Source: JAMOAD01 sp023621955 (GTDB lineage Bacteria; Acidobacteriota; Aminicenantia; JAMOAD01). From it: 29,330 nucleotides of DNA. The stretch lies in NCBI GenBank assembly GCA_035403085.1, contig DAONEM010000027.1, positions 1 through 29,330 on the forward strand. The letters run 5' to 3'. A program made the position numbers and the translations under genes. The notes under the pieces were generated by a model that ran no database searches, had not been told where the DNA came from, and saw nothing but the letters and a program-made list of their open reading frames with translations. This document shows positions 8,992 to 16,462 of this stretch, piece after piece (the stretch's first letter is position 1; every line of letters starts with the position of its first letter).

Positions 8992-9051
8992 TAAGTCGTT
9001 CCGCCGTCGACTCTCCTTTGACCCGACGGCCTACCTTATTGGGAGGACAGG

Positions 9052-10641
9052 ATGTTGAAAAGATTGAGTCTCACTCTGATGGCTATACTTCTCTTGACCC
9101 CCTGGGCCCTGGCCCAGGAAGAGAAGGTTTTGAAGCTCTCCCTGCAGGAGTGTATCGAGAAGGCCCTGGCGAAGAACATCGGCTTGGCCATTGAGGTTTC
9201 CCGGTACAAGAGCAGCGAGAACACCTTGAGGGGCAGTTACAGCCTCTTCATCCCCACCCTGGAACTGAACTACGACCGAAGCCGCCGGGAATCCCCGAAC
9301 ACCTCGGTCCTGGACGGATCCTCGGTCCCCGTCTCAAAGAGCAACTCCTACACCATCGGGCTGAGCGAGAAGATCCCCCTGGGCGGGAACCTGACCGTCA
9401 GCCTCAACAGCGTCAGGAACGAGAGCAACAGCCGTTTCTCCGCCTACAACCCCAACTACAACGCCGTCTTGAAGGCGGATTTCACCCAACCCCTCCTGAA
9501 AGGGTTCGGTTTGACCTCCACGAAGCGGGAGATCTTGATCGCGGCCAACAGCAAAGAGGAGTCCGCGGCCGCCCTGGAGAAAACCGTCACCGACACGGTC
9601 TACTCCGTTGAAGAGGCTTATTGGAACCTTGTCTACACCAAGATGAACCTCAAGGTCAAGGAGGAGGCCCTCCAGATCGCCAAAGACCTTCTGGCCATGA
9701 ACGAGAAACAGGTTCAGGTCGGCACCCTCCCCCCCATCGACATCCTCGCCGCCAAGGCGGAAGTAGCCGCCAAGGAGAGCGAGATCATCCAAGCCTTGGC
9801 CTCCATCAAGGCCGCCGAGGACAACCTCAAGAAGCTTCTCTCCCTGGAGGAGATGGCTTCGGATTGGGCCATCGCCATCGACCCCACCGACCAGCCCGAG
9901 ACCTCCCTTCGCTTCGCGGTTCCCTCCCTGAGCGAGGCCATCGAGACGGCCAGAAAACGTAACCCCGACATCCGCAAGCTCGATTGGACCCTCAAGAACA
10001 AGGGCCTCGACGTGAAGTACTACAAGAACCAGCTCCTCCCCTCCCTCGATTTCCAGGGATCCTACTGGACCACCGGTATCTCCGGCGACAAGCTCATCTA
10101 CGACGGCAACCCCCTGAACGATGAGAACGTCCATGTCATCGACATCATCCGCGGCCCCCGCTCCGACTCCATCAAGGACGCCCTGGACGCGATCTACAAA
10201 AGCTGGAGCATCGGCTTCACCCTGAAGGTCCCCATCTGGAACGTCAAGGATAGGGCCAACTACGCCAACGCCAAGATCTCCTACGACCAGACCCTTCTTC
10301 AGATCCGCGCCGCCGAGCAGACCGTGCTTCAAGAGATCCGTGACGCCCTCAGAGGCGTCGACTCCAACCACAAGCTCGTGGTGGCCACGAAGGTCTCCAG
10401 AGAGCTGGCCCAGGCCAAGCTCGAAGCCGAGCAGAAGAAGCTCATGACCGGCCTGAGCACGAACTACCAGGTCGTTCAGTACCAGAAGGACTACGAGCAA
10501 GCGAAATCCTCAGAGATCAAGGCCGTCATCGACCTGAACGTCTCTATCCTGAAATATAAGAAATCCCTGGGAAGCCTCCTGGAGGACAAGGGCATCCGCT
10601 TCCAGGCCCACGCCTTCTCCCAGAAAGCCCCGGTTTCCTGA
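9052..10641 (+). CDS. TolC-family outer membrane efflux protein
   Basis: A 529-aa protein beginning with a signal peptide (MLKRLSLTLMAILLLTPWALAQ), then LSLQECIEKALAKNIGLAIE, the usual opening of TolC-family proteins. Two long alpha-helical, coiled-coil-rich halves alternate with predicted beta segments, as expected for an outer-membrane barrel with a periplasmic tunnel (residues about 30-270 and 290-510). Family members export toxins, drugs or polypeptides together with an inner-membrane pump and an adaptor. No pump or adaptor gene lies next to it, so the partner is unknown. The ATG at 9052 is preceded by GGGAGGACAGG. The gene diverges from the GT-C/recG chain, and a strong hairpin follows its stop. 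Confidence 0.88.
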   Translation: MLKRLSLTLMAILLLTPWALAQEEKVLKLSLQECIEKALAKNIGLAIEVSRYKSSENTLRGSYSLFIPTLELNYDRSRRESPNTSVLDGSSVPVSKSNSYTIGLSEKIPLGGNLTVSLNSVRNESNSRFSAYNPNYNAVLKADFTQPLLKGFGLTSTKREILIAANSKEESAAALEKTVTDTVYSVEEAYWNLVYTKMNLKVKEEALQIAKDLLAMNEKQVQVGTLPPIDILAAKAEVAAKESEIIQALASIKAAEDNLKKLLSLEEMASDWAIAIDPTDQPETSLRFAVPSLSEAIETARKRNPDIRKLDWTLKNKGLDVKYYKNQLLPSLDFQGSYWTTGISGDKLIYDGNPLNDENVHVIDIIRGPRSDSIKDALDAIYKSWSIGFTLKVPIWNVKDRANYANAKISYDQTLLQIRAAEQTVLQEIRDALRGVDSNHKLVVATKVSRELAQAKLEAEQKKLMTGLSTNYQVVQYQKDYEQAKSSEIKAVIDLNVSILKYKKSLGSLLEDKGIRFQAHAFSQKAPVS

Positions 10642-10647
10642 ACCTGA

Positions 10648-10680
10648 GCGGGAGGAGGGCCCCCTGGACCCTCCTCCCGC
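10648..10680 (+). terminator. Strong intergenic hairpin, terminator-like without a U tract
   Basis: Starting seven bases after the tolC-like stop, GCGGGAGGAGGG (10648-10659) pairs perfectly with CCCTCCTCCCGC (10669-10680): a 12-bp stem with a 9-base loop. No T-run follows, so it is not a classical intrinsic terminator. It could attenuate transcription, protect the 3' end of the tolC-like mRNA, or partly terminate before the downstream isomerase gene. Confidence 0.6.
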
Positions 10681-10695
10681 CGCCGAGAGAAAACG

Positions 10696-11280
10696 ATGAA
10701 ACTCCTCCCTTTCCTTCTCCTACCCCTCATCGGTTTTGCCCTGACCTCCTCCTGTAAGAGGAGAGTCTCCCCTCCCACCGCGGTGATCCACCTGGAAGAC
10801 GGGCGAAAGCTCTCCATCCTTCTCTACGTAGAGAAAGCCCCCAACACGGTCGCCTCCTTCGTCTCTCTTGCCAGGAAGGGGTTTTACAACGGGTTGATCT
10901 TCCATAGGGTCGTTCCGGGCTTCGTCGTTCAGGGCGGAGACCCCCTGGGAACCGGAGAGGGGGGACCCGGCTACAGCCTGAAGGCCGAGTTCAACGATAT
11001 CCCCTACGACGAAGGCGTCCTGGGAATGGCGCGCACACAGGATCCGGACAGCGCCGGAAGTCAGTTCTTCATCACCCTCTCCCGCAAAGCCTATCTGGAC
11101 GGCCAATACACAGCCTTCGGAAAGGTCGTGGAGGGAATGGAGGTGGCCCACGCCATCGCCTCCCTGCCCAGAGACAGCCAAAACCGTCCTGAAAAGCCCC
11201 CCAAGATTCTCGACATCCAGATCCTTCCCGAGGGACTCGAGCTTCCCCAACCCCAGACCATCGTTCCTCCCAGGGAGTGA
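10696..11280 (+). CDS. Cyclophilin-type peptidyl-prolyl cis-trans isomerase, probable lipoprotein
   Basis: A 194-aa protein whose N-terminus (MKLLPFLLLPLIGFALTSSC) is a signal peptide ending at Cys20, a plausible lipidation site, so it would be anchored in the envelope and face the periplasm. The cyclophilin domain spans about 28-180 with the core motifs FHRVVPGFVVQGGD (69-82, containing the catalytic-pocket Arg71), GSQFFI (121-126) and DGQYTAFGKV (135-144). It would speed isomerisation of X-Pro bonds in exported proteins. The region after residue 180 is a Pro-rich tail. The ribosome binding site is weak (GAGAGAAAACG). It follows the tolC-like gene, separated by a strong hairpin. Confidence 0.9.
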   Translation: MKLLPFLLLPLIGFALTSSCKRRVSPPTAVIHLEDGRKLSILLYVEKAPNTVASFVSLARKGFYNGLIFHRVVPGFVVQGGDPLGTGEGGPGYSLKAEFNDIPYDEGVLGMARTQDPDSAGSQFFITLSRKAYLDGQYTAFGKVVEGMEVAHAIASLPRDSQNRPEKPPKILDIQILPEGLELPQPQTIVPPRE

Positions 11281-11284
11281 CCCC

Positions 11285-11313
11285 TTGGTTTCGGACCGCT
11301 TTGCGTGTATCAT
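11285..11313 (+). promoter_or_regulatory. Probable sigma-70-type promoter before the 100-aa unknown / ApbE / PP-loop genes
   Basis: TTGGTT (11285-11290) and TATCAT (11308-11313) are separated by 17 bases and lie about 30 bases before the first gene of a tightly spaced group. It falls just after the isomerase stop at 11280. Confidence 0.45.
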
Positions 11314-11342
11314 AAGAGAAAGAGTCTCTTGGAGAGATGACA

Positions 11343-11645
11343 ATGGCGATGGAAGATCTCAGAAAGTTGATCCTTAAGTTCCCGGCTCTCGGAGAAAACC
11401 CCTTCACGACCCTCGTTTCGATCACCTGTTTCTCCACCCCCGAGGACTACACACTGACCATGGACCGCCTCAAAGCTATGGGCGCCCTGGTCTCCGAGGA
11501 TCCTCCGGGAGAGAAGATTCTGGCCACTTTCGAAACCACAGACCCCGCTAAGGCCGAGGAGACGGTCCGCACCCTGGCCTCTTACGGGTTTCAAGACCCC
11601 AAGGTCGCCGCCTTCTCCTCCCGACCCTCCCTGGAAGGGAAGTAA
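11343..11645 (+). CDS. Hypothetical protein of about 100 aa
   Basis: Not recognised. A short soluble protein without signal peptide or membrane segment. Its pattern alternates beta and alpha elements (TTLVSITCFST, then a helix, ILATFETT, then the helix PAKAEETVRTLASYGF, then PKVAAF), which would suit a small ferredoxin-like or ACT-like fold; this is inference only. Three in-frame ATGs occur at 11337, 11343 and 11349. GGAGAG at 11331-11336 touches the first, so 11343 (6-base spacing) or 11349 is more likely the real start. It has its own likely promoter and is followed after five bases by the ApbE-like gene, so the two are probably co-expressed. Confidence 0.65.
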   Translation: MAMEDLRKLILKFPALGENPFTTLVSITCFSTPEDYTLTMDRLKAMGALVSEDPPGEKILATFETTDPAKAEETVRTLASYGFQDPKVAAFSSRPSLEGK

Positions 11646-11650
11646 CCCCT

Positions 11651-12631
11651 TTGCAAAGCCTCTCGCCTCACTGGTCCCTCGGGGATGAGAGGGGGGCACG
11701 GGAGAGCTTCTCCGCCTTCAACACCCTCTGCTGGATCTACACCCCCCAGGAGCCGACCCCTGAGACAAAGACCTTGTTCAAGGCGATTCGGGACTCCGTC
11801 CTCTCCTGGCAGAAGCGGCTCAGCCGGTTCGACCCCCTCAGTCTGATCTCCCGGATCAACCGAGAGGCCCACCTCAAAGCCATCCCCCTACCCCCCGGGG
11901 AGTGGTCCCTTCTCCGCCTCTGCAAGGAGTACCACCGATCCTCGGGAGGACTCTTCGACGTCTCCCTGGGAAGGGTCGCCGACCGCTGGAGGGAGACCCT
12001 CCGAAAGGGCGCGCCTCTCCCCTCCCGTGAGGAGTCCCTGGCTCTCGCGGAGGCGGCGGGGATGGAGAGGGTCTTCCTGGACAACCGCTCCCGGACGGTG
12101 CGGTTCCTCTCCCCAGGCCCCTCCCTCGACCTGGGAGCCTTGGGGAAGGGTTTCATCCTCGAAAGGGTCGCGGAGCTCCTCCACTCCCGCTCCGCTCCCC
12201 CCACGGCGGTGAGCCTCGGAGACAGTTCAATTCTCTTCCACCGCCTCCCCTCCCCGGGGAGGCTCTGGAGTCTCCTCCTGGAGGCCCCACTCCAACCGAA
12301 CCTCTTTATCAAGGAGCTGTTGCTCCCCGCCCTCTCGGCGACCACCTCCGGAGGCACCTATCAGCACGCCTCTCTCGGGGAGGGGATCGCAGGCCACGTC
12401 TTCCATCCCCTGTCGGGAATCCCCGTGGACGCCTCCCTCCAGTACACGGTTCTCTCCACCTCCCCCCTCCTGGGTGAGTTCCTCTCCACCACCCTTCTCC
12501 TCCTCCCCTTCCAAGAGATTCCCCTCTTCCTGGAAGCCTTTCCCGGGGTCGAGGTCTTCCGGGTCACCTCCAAGGGCGTTGAAAGGCTCACCCGCCCTTG
12601 GTATACTCATGGGGGGAGCGACCATGAGTGA
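11651..12631 (+). CDS. apbE: ApbE-like FAD:protein FMN transferase, apparently without an export signal
   Basis: A 326-aa ApbE-family protein. Members transfer FMN from FAD to a Thr in a target flavoprotein using Mg2+. Family motifs seen: SGGLFDVSLG (98-107), LDLGALGKGF (159-168), TTSGGTY (231-237), HVFHPLSG (249-256) and LGEFLST (274-280). In the last, the usual metal-binding ADAL-type Asp is replaced by Glu, and the common SGDY is SGGTY, so this is a divergent member. ApbE proteins are often exported lipoproteins; here no signal peptide or lipobox is visible. The only usable start is TTG at 11651, with GGAAGGGAAG upstream overlapping the end of the preceding gene. The stop overlaps the PP-loop gene by eight bases. 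No obvious flavoprotein target lies nearby. Confidence 0.8.
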   Translation: MQSLSPHWSLGDERGARESFSAFNTLCWIYTPQEPTPETKTLFKAIRDSVLSWQKRLSRFDPLSLISRINREAHLKAIPLPPGEWSLLRLCKEYHRSSGGLFDVSLGRVADRWRETLRKGAPLPSREESLALAEAAGMERVFLDNRSRTVRFLSPGPSLDLGALGKGFILERVAELLHSRSAPPTAVSLGDSSILFHRLPSPGRLWSLLLEAPLQPNLFIKELLLPALSATTSGGTYQHASLGEGIAGHVFHPLSGIPVDASLQYTVLSTSPLLGEFLSTTLLLLPFQEIPLFLEAFPGVEVFRVTSKGVERLTRPWYTHGGSDHE

Positions 12632-13598
12632 AAACCAACGCCCTCAAGGGCTCTTTCTCTTCTCCGGAGGCCTGGACAGCCTCCTGGCGTCAAGACTGCT
12701 GAAGAACCAAGGGGTCCGGATCGTAGGGCTACGCTTCCGTCACTCCTTTCTCCCCCCCCTGGACAAAGCGGTGCGGGAGGCCTTCTCCTCTCCCTTGATC
12801 GAAGTCGACCTGAGGCGGGAGTTCCTCCAGATTCTCCGCTCCCCCCCCAACGGGTTCGGGAAGAACGCCAACCCCTGCCTGGACTGCAAGATTCTCTTCT
12901 ACACCCAGGCGCGCCTCTGGTTGGAGAAGACCGGGTGCTCCTACGTTGTCTCCGGAGACGTGGTCGAACAGCGGCCCTTCTCTCAACGCCGCCAGGCTTT
13001 GGCCCAGATCGAAAAGGCCTCGGGGCTCAGGGGCCTCGTGGTCCGGCCCCTCTGCCAGCGCCTCCTCCCCCCTTCCCTTCCCGAAACCAGAGGTTGGGTG
13101 GACCGGGAGAAGTTGGAGGCCCTCTCCGGACGGGGACGACATCGACAGTTTGAGCTCGCCGCCCTCTGGAACATCTCGGCCCTTCCCACCCCCGCGGGAG
13201 GGTGTTCCCTGACCCAGGTCGGCTTCGGGAAGAAGGTTCTGGACCTCTTGTCCAAGGGCCTGGAAAGCCTCGAGAACTTCGAGGCCCTCAAGCGTGGGAG
13301 CTACTTCGCCCTGGGCCCCAAGACGGTTCTCATCATGGGAAGGGACGAGGGACAGAACGAGAAGCTACGGCTTCTCTTCAACCCCGCCAACCACCTCTTC
13401 TTCGAGGAGCCTGACCTTCCCACCCCCTGCGGCCTCCTCCTGGGAGAGCCGGTCCCTCCGGATCGCGTGGCGGCCCTTCTTCTGGGCTTCTCGAAGTGCT
13501 CTTCCGGCAACTTCCTCGTCCAGGGTCGGGGCGGTGAAGCCCGGATACCCGTCTCCTCCCCCATCGATCGAGCCGAATCCGAGAGGTTCCGGATCTGA
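12624..13598 (+). CDS. PP-loop ATPase of the MnmA/ThiI-like tRNA thiolation group
   Basis: A 324-aa cytosolic protein. SGGLDS (14-19) is the ATP-pyrophosphatase PP-loop, which adenylates the substrate base or carbonyl. NPCLDC (83-88) supplies the paired Cys typical of MnmA-like 2-thiouridine enzymes, followed by SGDVVEQRPFSQRR (110-123) and a PAGGCSLTQ segment near 195. The C-terminal third (from about 250) resembles the NFACT-R-like RNA-binding extension of some such proteins, by pattern only. It probably installs sulfur or a related modification in tRNA; the exact base is unknown and it is not canonical MnmA (too short, different order). ATG 12624 is chosen because GGGGGAG precedes it at good spacing; another in-frame ATG lies at 12609. 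It overlaps the ApbE-like stop by eight bases. Confidence 0.8.
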   Translation: MSENQRPQGLFLFSGGLDSLLASRLLKNQGVRIVGLRFRHSFLPPLDKAVREAFSSPLIEVDLRREFLQILRSPPNGFGKNANPCLDCKILFYTQARLWLEKTGCSYVVSGDVVEQRPFSQRRQALAQIEKASGLRGLVVRPLCQRLLPPSLPETRGWVDREKLEALSGRGRHRQFELAALWNISALPTPAGGCSLTQVGFGKKVLDLLSKGLESLENFEALKRGSYFALGPKTVLIMGRDEGQNEKLRLLFNPANHLFFEEPDLPTPCGLLLGEPVPPDRVAALLLGFSKCSSGNFLVQGRGGEARIPVSSPIDRAESERFRI

Positions 13599-13599
13599 G

Positions 13600-14223
13600 A
13601 TGACCCCTCTCCACCGCCGCAAGGGGCTCCTCCTCTTTCTCTCCCTCTCCCTTCTCTGCGTCCTGGCCTTGGCCAGCGGTCTTTACCGCCTTCTCGAGTT
13701 TCCCCTGGTGGTCAACACCGATGAGAAGCCCCCTCAGGACTTCGACGCCGTCGTTGTCTTCAGCGGCGGTTGCCGAAGCGACGGCACCCTCGGCATGAGC
13801 ACCAGGGCCAGAATCTTCGCGGCCGTGAAGACCTTCAGGCCGGGAACCCCCATCCTCCTCATGGGGGGCTTCACCTGCCGCAGGGGGGAGAAGAGCGAAT
13901 CCGGACGCCGCATCCTCACCGAGAACGGTGTCCCCCCCTACATGATCTGGGACCTCCAACGGAGCCGTATCACCCGGGAAGACGCTCAGGAGGCCTCCGC
14001 CTTCCTCCTGACCCTGGGCGCCAGACACCCGCTCCTGATCACCTCCCCCTACCACCAGAGAAGGGTCGTCCTGATCTTTTCCCGAGTCTTCCCCTACACC
14101 TTCCACGTCTACTCGGGTCCCTTCCAGGGGGAGACCTTCACGGGTTTCTGGGGGAAATGGCACCATCTTGGTCTGATCCTCCACGAATACGGGGGGATTC
14201 TCCTGTGGACTCTTTGGGGTTGA
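13600..14223 (+). CDS. DUF218 (YdcF/SanA-like) membrane-anchored protein
   Basis: A 207-aa protein with one N-terminal membrane segment (about residues 10-27, LLLFLSLSLLCVLALASG), then a DUF218 domain facing the periplasm. DUF218 signatures visible are DAVVVFSGG (48-56), the ILLMGGFTC stretch (about 84-92), an ENA-type region with Arg and Glu-Asp (RITREDAQEASAFL), and the LLITSPYHQRR segment near 147-157. Family members such as SanA and ElyC act in envelope integrity; a biochemical activity is not settled. The ATG at 13600 lies one base after the PP-loop stop, so it belongs to the same transcript as the three preceding genes. Longer in-frame starts inside the PP-loop gene are rejected. Confidence 0.82.
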   Translation: MTPLHRRKGLLLFLSLSLLCVLALASGLYRLLEFPLVVNTDEKPPQDFDAVVVFSGGCRSDGTLGMSTRARIFAAVKTFRPGTPILLMGGFTCRRGEKSESGRRILTENGVPPYMIWDLQRSRITREDAQEASAFLLTLGARHPLLITSPYHQRRVVLIFSRVFPYTFHVYSGPFQGETFTGFWGKWHHLGLILHEYGGILLWTLWG

Positions 14224-14226
14224 GGC

Positions 14227-14255
14227 TTTACTTCTTAAACTCTTTTTTCTATAAT
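14227..14255 (+). promoter_or_regulatory. Strong sigma-70-type promoter for the receiver-like protein
   Basis: TTTACT (14227-14232) and a perfect TATAAT (14250-14255) with a 17-base spacer, starting three bases after the DUF218 stop. AAGGAGG precedes the ATG at 14296. This is the best-looking promoter in the window and implies strong or housekeeping expression of the next gene. Confidence 0.65.
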
Positions 14256-14295
14256 GAACTCTTACACGACTTCGAGCCACGATCAAGGAGGAACC

Positions 14296-15378
14296 ATGAG
14301 GCTGAAGCTTTTCATTGGTGATGACAGCATCTCCATTAAGAAGGTCATCCAACTCGCCGCCGAAGGAATGGAATGGGATCTCACCTTTTTTACAGACGGA
14401 GACGCCCTCTTCTCCTCCTTGGAAACGGAGACGCCCCATATCCTCTTCCTCAGCACGGGAATGCCCGGCAAGAACGTTTCTTTCCTCATCAACTATGTCA
14501 AGAATGAGCGGGGAATGGAAACGAAGACGATCTTGATGAAGGGAGCCTTCGAGAACATCGACACCCTTCTCTCCCAGGTGGCTTGCGACGGAGTCCTCGG
14601 TAAGCCCTTCTCGACGGAGGAGTTCCTTCTCTGCGTGGATGAGGCGGCCCAGACGTTCCTCAAAGAGGAGATCCCCCCTACCCTTCCTGAAGAGGAGAAG
14701 TGGAGCGGTGAGGGGAAAGAGACAGCCCCGGAGGAGGAGGGAATCCACCTCTCCTTCGATGACCTGGAAGAAGAGGAGCCCCTTCTCTTCGAAGGCGAGA
14801 AGGCCATCCAGGAGAGCGCCTCCCTCCAGGAGGGCATCGGCGTATACCCCCTCCACGAAGAAGATGTCATCCCCAACGATGAGAAGACCCGCGAGAGCGC
14901 CAACACCTTCTCTTCGCTCCTCATAGAAGAGACCTCCGACGAGGCCAAGGAAGAGAAGGAGAGCCTGAGCAACCCCTTCATGGAAGAGAGTGCGGAAGAC
15001 CTCTTCTCCGAGAAATCGGCTCCTCAACTCCAAGCAGAGCCCGTTGCCGAGGTCGACGACAAGGCGACGGCCCTCTTCGAGATTTCCACAGACGCCACGG
15101 TTCAGGCGCCTGTCGCCCCTTCCGCCGTAGAGACCTCCCTCTTCGCCGAGACTCCACCCCCTCTGGAAGTTCCCGCCCAGGTCAACAACGTACCCACCCA
15201 GAAGATGGTCCAGCCCACGGAGGCCTCGATTCTCGAGAAGGCCGCCAAGGAGAAGGTCGAAGAGATTCTCTGGGAGATCCTGCCGACCCTGGTCAAGGAG
15301 GCGGTTGCGAAGGAGCTGGAGAAGGTCAAAGAGGAGTTCCTCTCCCTGGAAGAGAGAGAGGAGGAGACCCCGCGGTAA
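14296..15378 (+). CDS. Degenerate receiver-domain protein with acidic linker and conserved C-terminal helix
   Basis: A 360-aa protein. Residues 1-118 look like a CheY-type receiver: the acidic pair D9-D10, a GMPG turn (55-58) and GKPF with Lys103. Where the phosphoacceptor Asp should be, the sequence reads FLSTGMPG, so Ser53 replaces it and normal phosphorylation is not expected. A long linker (about 125-300) is strongly acidic, with many Glu/Ser/Pro. The C-terminus has an amphipathic helix (VEEILWEILPTLVKEAVAKE) resembling the helices that end PopZ-like and some other scaffold or regulator proteins; this comparison is from memory of patterns. A role as scaffold or phosphorylation-independent partner is inferred. 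Start 14296 is chosen for its AAGGAGG; the longer frame from 14254 begins inside the -10 box. Confidence 0.75.
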   Translation: MRLKLFIGDDSISIKKVIQLAAEGMEWDLTFFTDGDALFSSLETETPHILFLSTGMPGKNVSFLINYVKNERGMETKTILMKGAFENIDTLLSQVACDGVLGKPFSTEEFLLCVDEAAQTFLKEEIPPTLPEEEKWSGEGKETAPEEEGIHLSFDDLEEEEPLLFEGEKAIQESASLQEGIGVYPLHEEDVIPNDEKTRESANTFSSLLIEETSDEAKEEKESLSNPFMEESAEDLFSEKSAPQLQAEPVAEVDDKATALFEISTDATVQAPVAPSAVETSLFAETPPPLEVPAQVNNVPTQKMVQPTEASILEKAAKEKVEEILWEILPTLVKEAVAKELEKVKEEFLSLEEREEETPR

Positions 15379-15391
15379 GAAACCTGGGGCC

Positions 15392-16459
15392 TCAAAGCTC
15401 TACGAGTCTGTAGTCCGGTTGTCCGAAGCCCAACTCCTTGGCGTACTCGATCTGAACCCGATAGGGGACGGCGTGCGCGATCTCCGAGAGAGGTCGACCG
15501 GCTTTCCGCTCAACCAGATCCAGGGCGGCCGAATCCACCGCGATGGGGTCCCTCCCCGCCACGGCCCCCATGTCTTCGACGATCCTTGAGAGGGGAGCGG
15601 GCATACAGTCGCAGTCCTTGGTAACCTTCATGAGAAAGGTGATGTAGAAGAGCTTCCCCCGAAGAGCCTGGGTGACCCCCCAGGCGTATTCGGTCAGCTT
15701 CTCCTGAAAGCGTTCGTAGGTCTCCCCCCAATCGAAGCCGACCGCCCCGTTCCGGCAGACGGTCAGACACTCGCCGCAACCGATGCAGACCTCCTTCTGA
15801 ATAAAAGCCTTCTCCCCCTCCAACCTGATCGCCCCCCGGGGGCACCAGCGGAGGCAGAGGCCGCACCCTTTGCACTTCTTCGTCTTGATCACGGGCTGGG
15901 CCACCGCGTGTTGGCTCAGCTTCCCCTTTCGGCTGGCGCAACCCATCCCCAGGTTCTTCACCGCCCCTCCGTACCCGGAGAGGGCGTGGCCGGTCATGTG
16001 GGAGACGACGATCAGGGCGTTCGCCTTAGCCACCTGGGAAGCGATTTTTACATGGGTATAGAACTTCCCCTTGATCGGGACGATGACGTCCTCGTCTCCG
16101 GTCAAACCGTCGGCCATGATCAGGGGCAACCCGACCTCATCGTAGGTGAAGCCATGGCGGTAGGCGAGCTGGAGGTGTTCCACCGCGTTGCTCCTATGCC
16201 CGGTGTAGAGGGTTGCCGTCTCGGTCAGAAAACCGAGGACCTTCCTCTTCTTGAGGGAAGAGGCGAGAAGCTTGAAGAAGAAGGGAGAGACAAAGCCTTC
16301 GGTCCCCTCCTCTCCGAAGTGGGTCTTCACCCCCACCAGTTGACGGGGCTGGAGGAAATCCCACCATCCCTGGGCTTCCGCCGTCTCGGCGACCCTCTTG
16401 TAGAAGCTCTCTTCACCCTCCCCTCGGTAGGGGAGATAGTAGACCGTTTTCCCATCCAT
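15392..16459 (-). CDS. DUF362-family protein with two 4Fe-4S clusters
   Basis: A 355-aa cytosolic protein. The DUF362 region surrounds a ferredoxin-like insert with C196-x2-C199-x2-C202-x3-C206-P and C225-x2-C228-x2-C231-x3-C235, enough for two [4Fe-4S] clusters; the second lacks the usual Pro after its last Cys (CR). KTHFGE (45-50), the GYGGAVKNLGMGCA stretch (162-175) and a late CDCMPAP motif are typical of the family. DUF362 proteins are common in anaerobes and lack a settled reaction, though redox chemistry is likely. It is the last gene after lemA and two TPM genes, three bases after the preceding stop. It converges on the receiver-like gene with only 13 bases between stops and no clear terminator. 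Confidence 0.88.
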   Translation of the reverse strand: MDGKTVYYLPYRGEGEESFYKRVAETAEAQGWWDFLQPRQLVGVKTHFGEEGTEGFVSPFFFKLLASSLKKRKVLGFLTETATLYTGHRSNAVEHLQLAYRHGFTYDEVGLPLIMADGLTGDEDVIVPIKGKFYTHVKIASQVAKANALIVVSHMTGHALSGYGGAVKNLGMGCASRKGKLSQHAVAQPVIKTKKCKGCGLCLRWCPRGAIRLEGEKAFIQKEVCIGCGECLTVCRNGAVGFDWGETYERFQEKLTEYAWGVTQALRGKLFYITFLMKVTKDCDCMPAPLSRIVEDMGAVAGRDPIAVDSAALDLVERKAGRPLSEIAHAVPYRVQIEYAKELGFGQPDYRLVEL

Positions 16460-16462
16460 CTT

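Noticed and set aside
9018..9040. TTGACC at 9018-9023 as the -35 box for the tolC-like gene
   Set aside because: A 17-base spacer would put the -10 box on the GGGAGG ribosome binding site, with no TATAAT-like sequence at any allowed spacing.
9334..10500. Minus-strand frame of 388 codons opposite the tolC-like gene
   Set aside because: Its Gly/Leu/Val/Asp-rich product mirrors TolC codons and has no ribosome binding site or motif.
13378..15033. Long minus-strand open frame of 551 codons opposite the DUF218 and receiver-like genes
   Set aside because: It is antisense to two recognisable plus-strand genes, crosses their boundary and shows only low-complexity Gly/Glu/Arg/Leu sequence; it arises from GC-rich codon bias.
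15379..15391. Terminator between the convergent receiver-like and DUF362 genes
   Set aside because: Only 13 bases separate the stops and I see no stem-loop with a T-run there.
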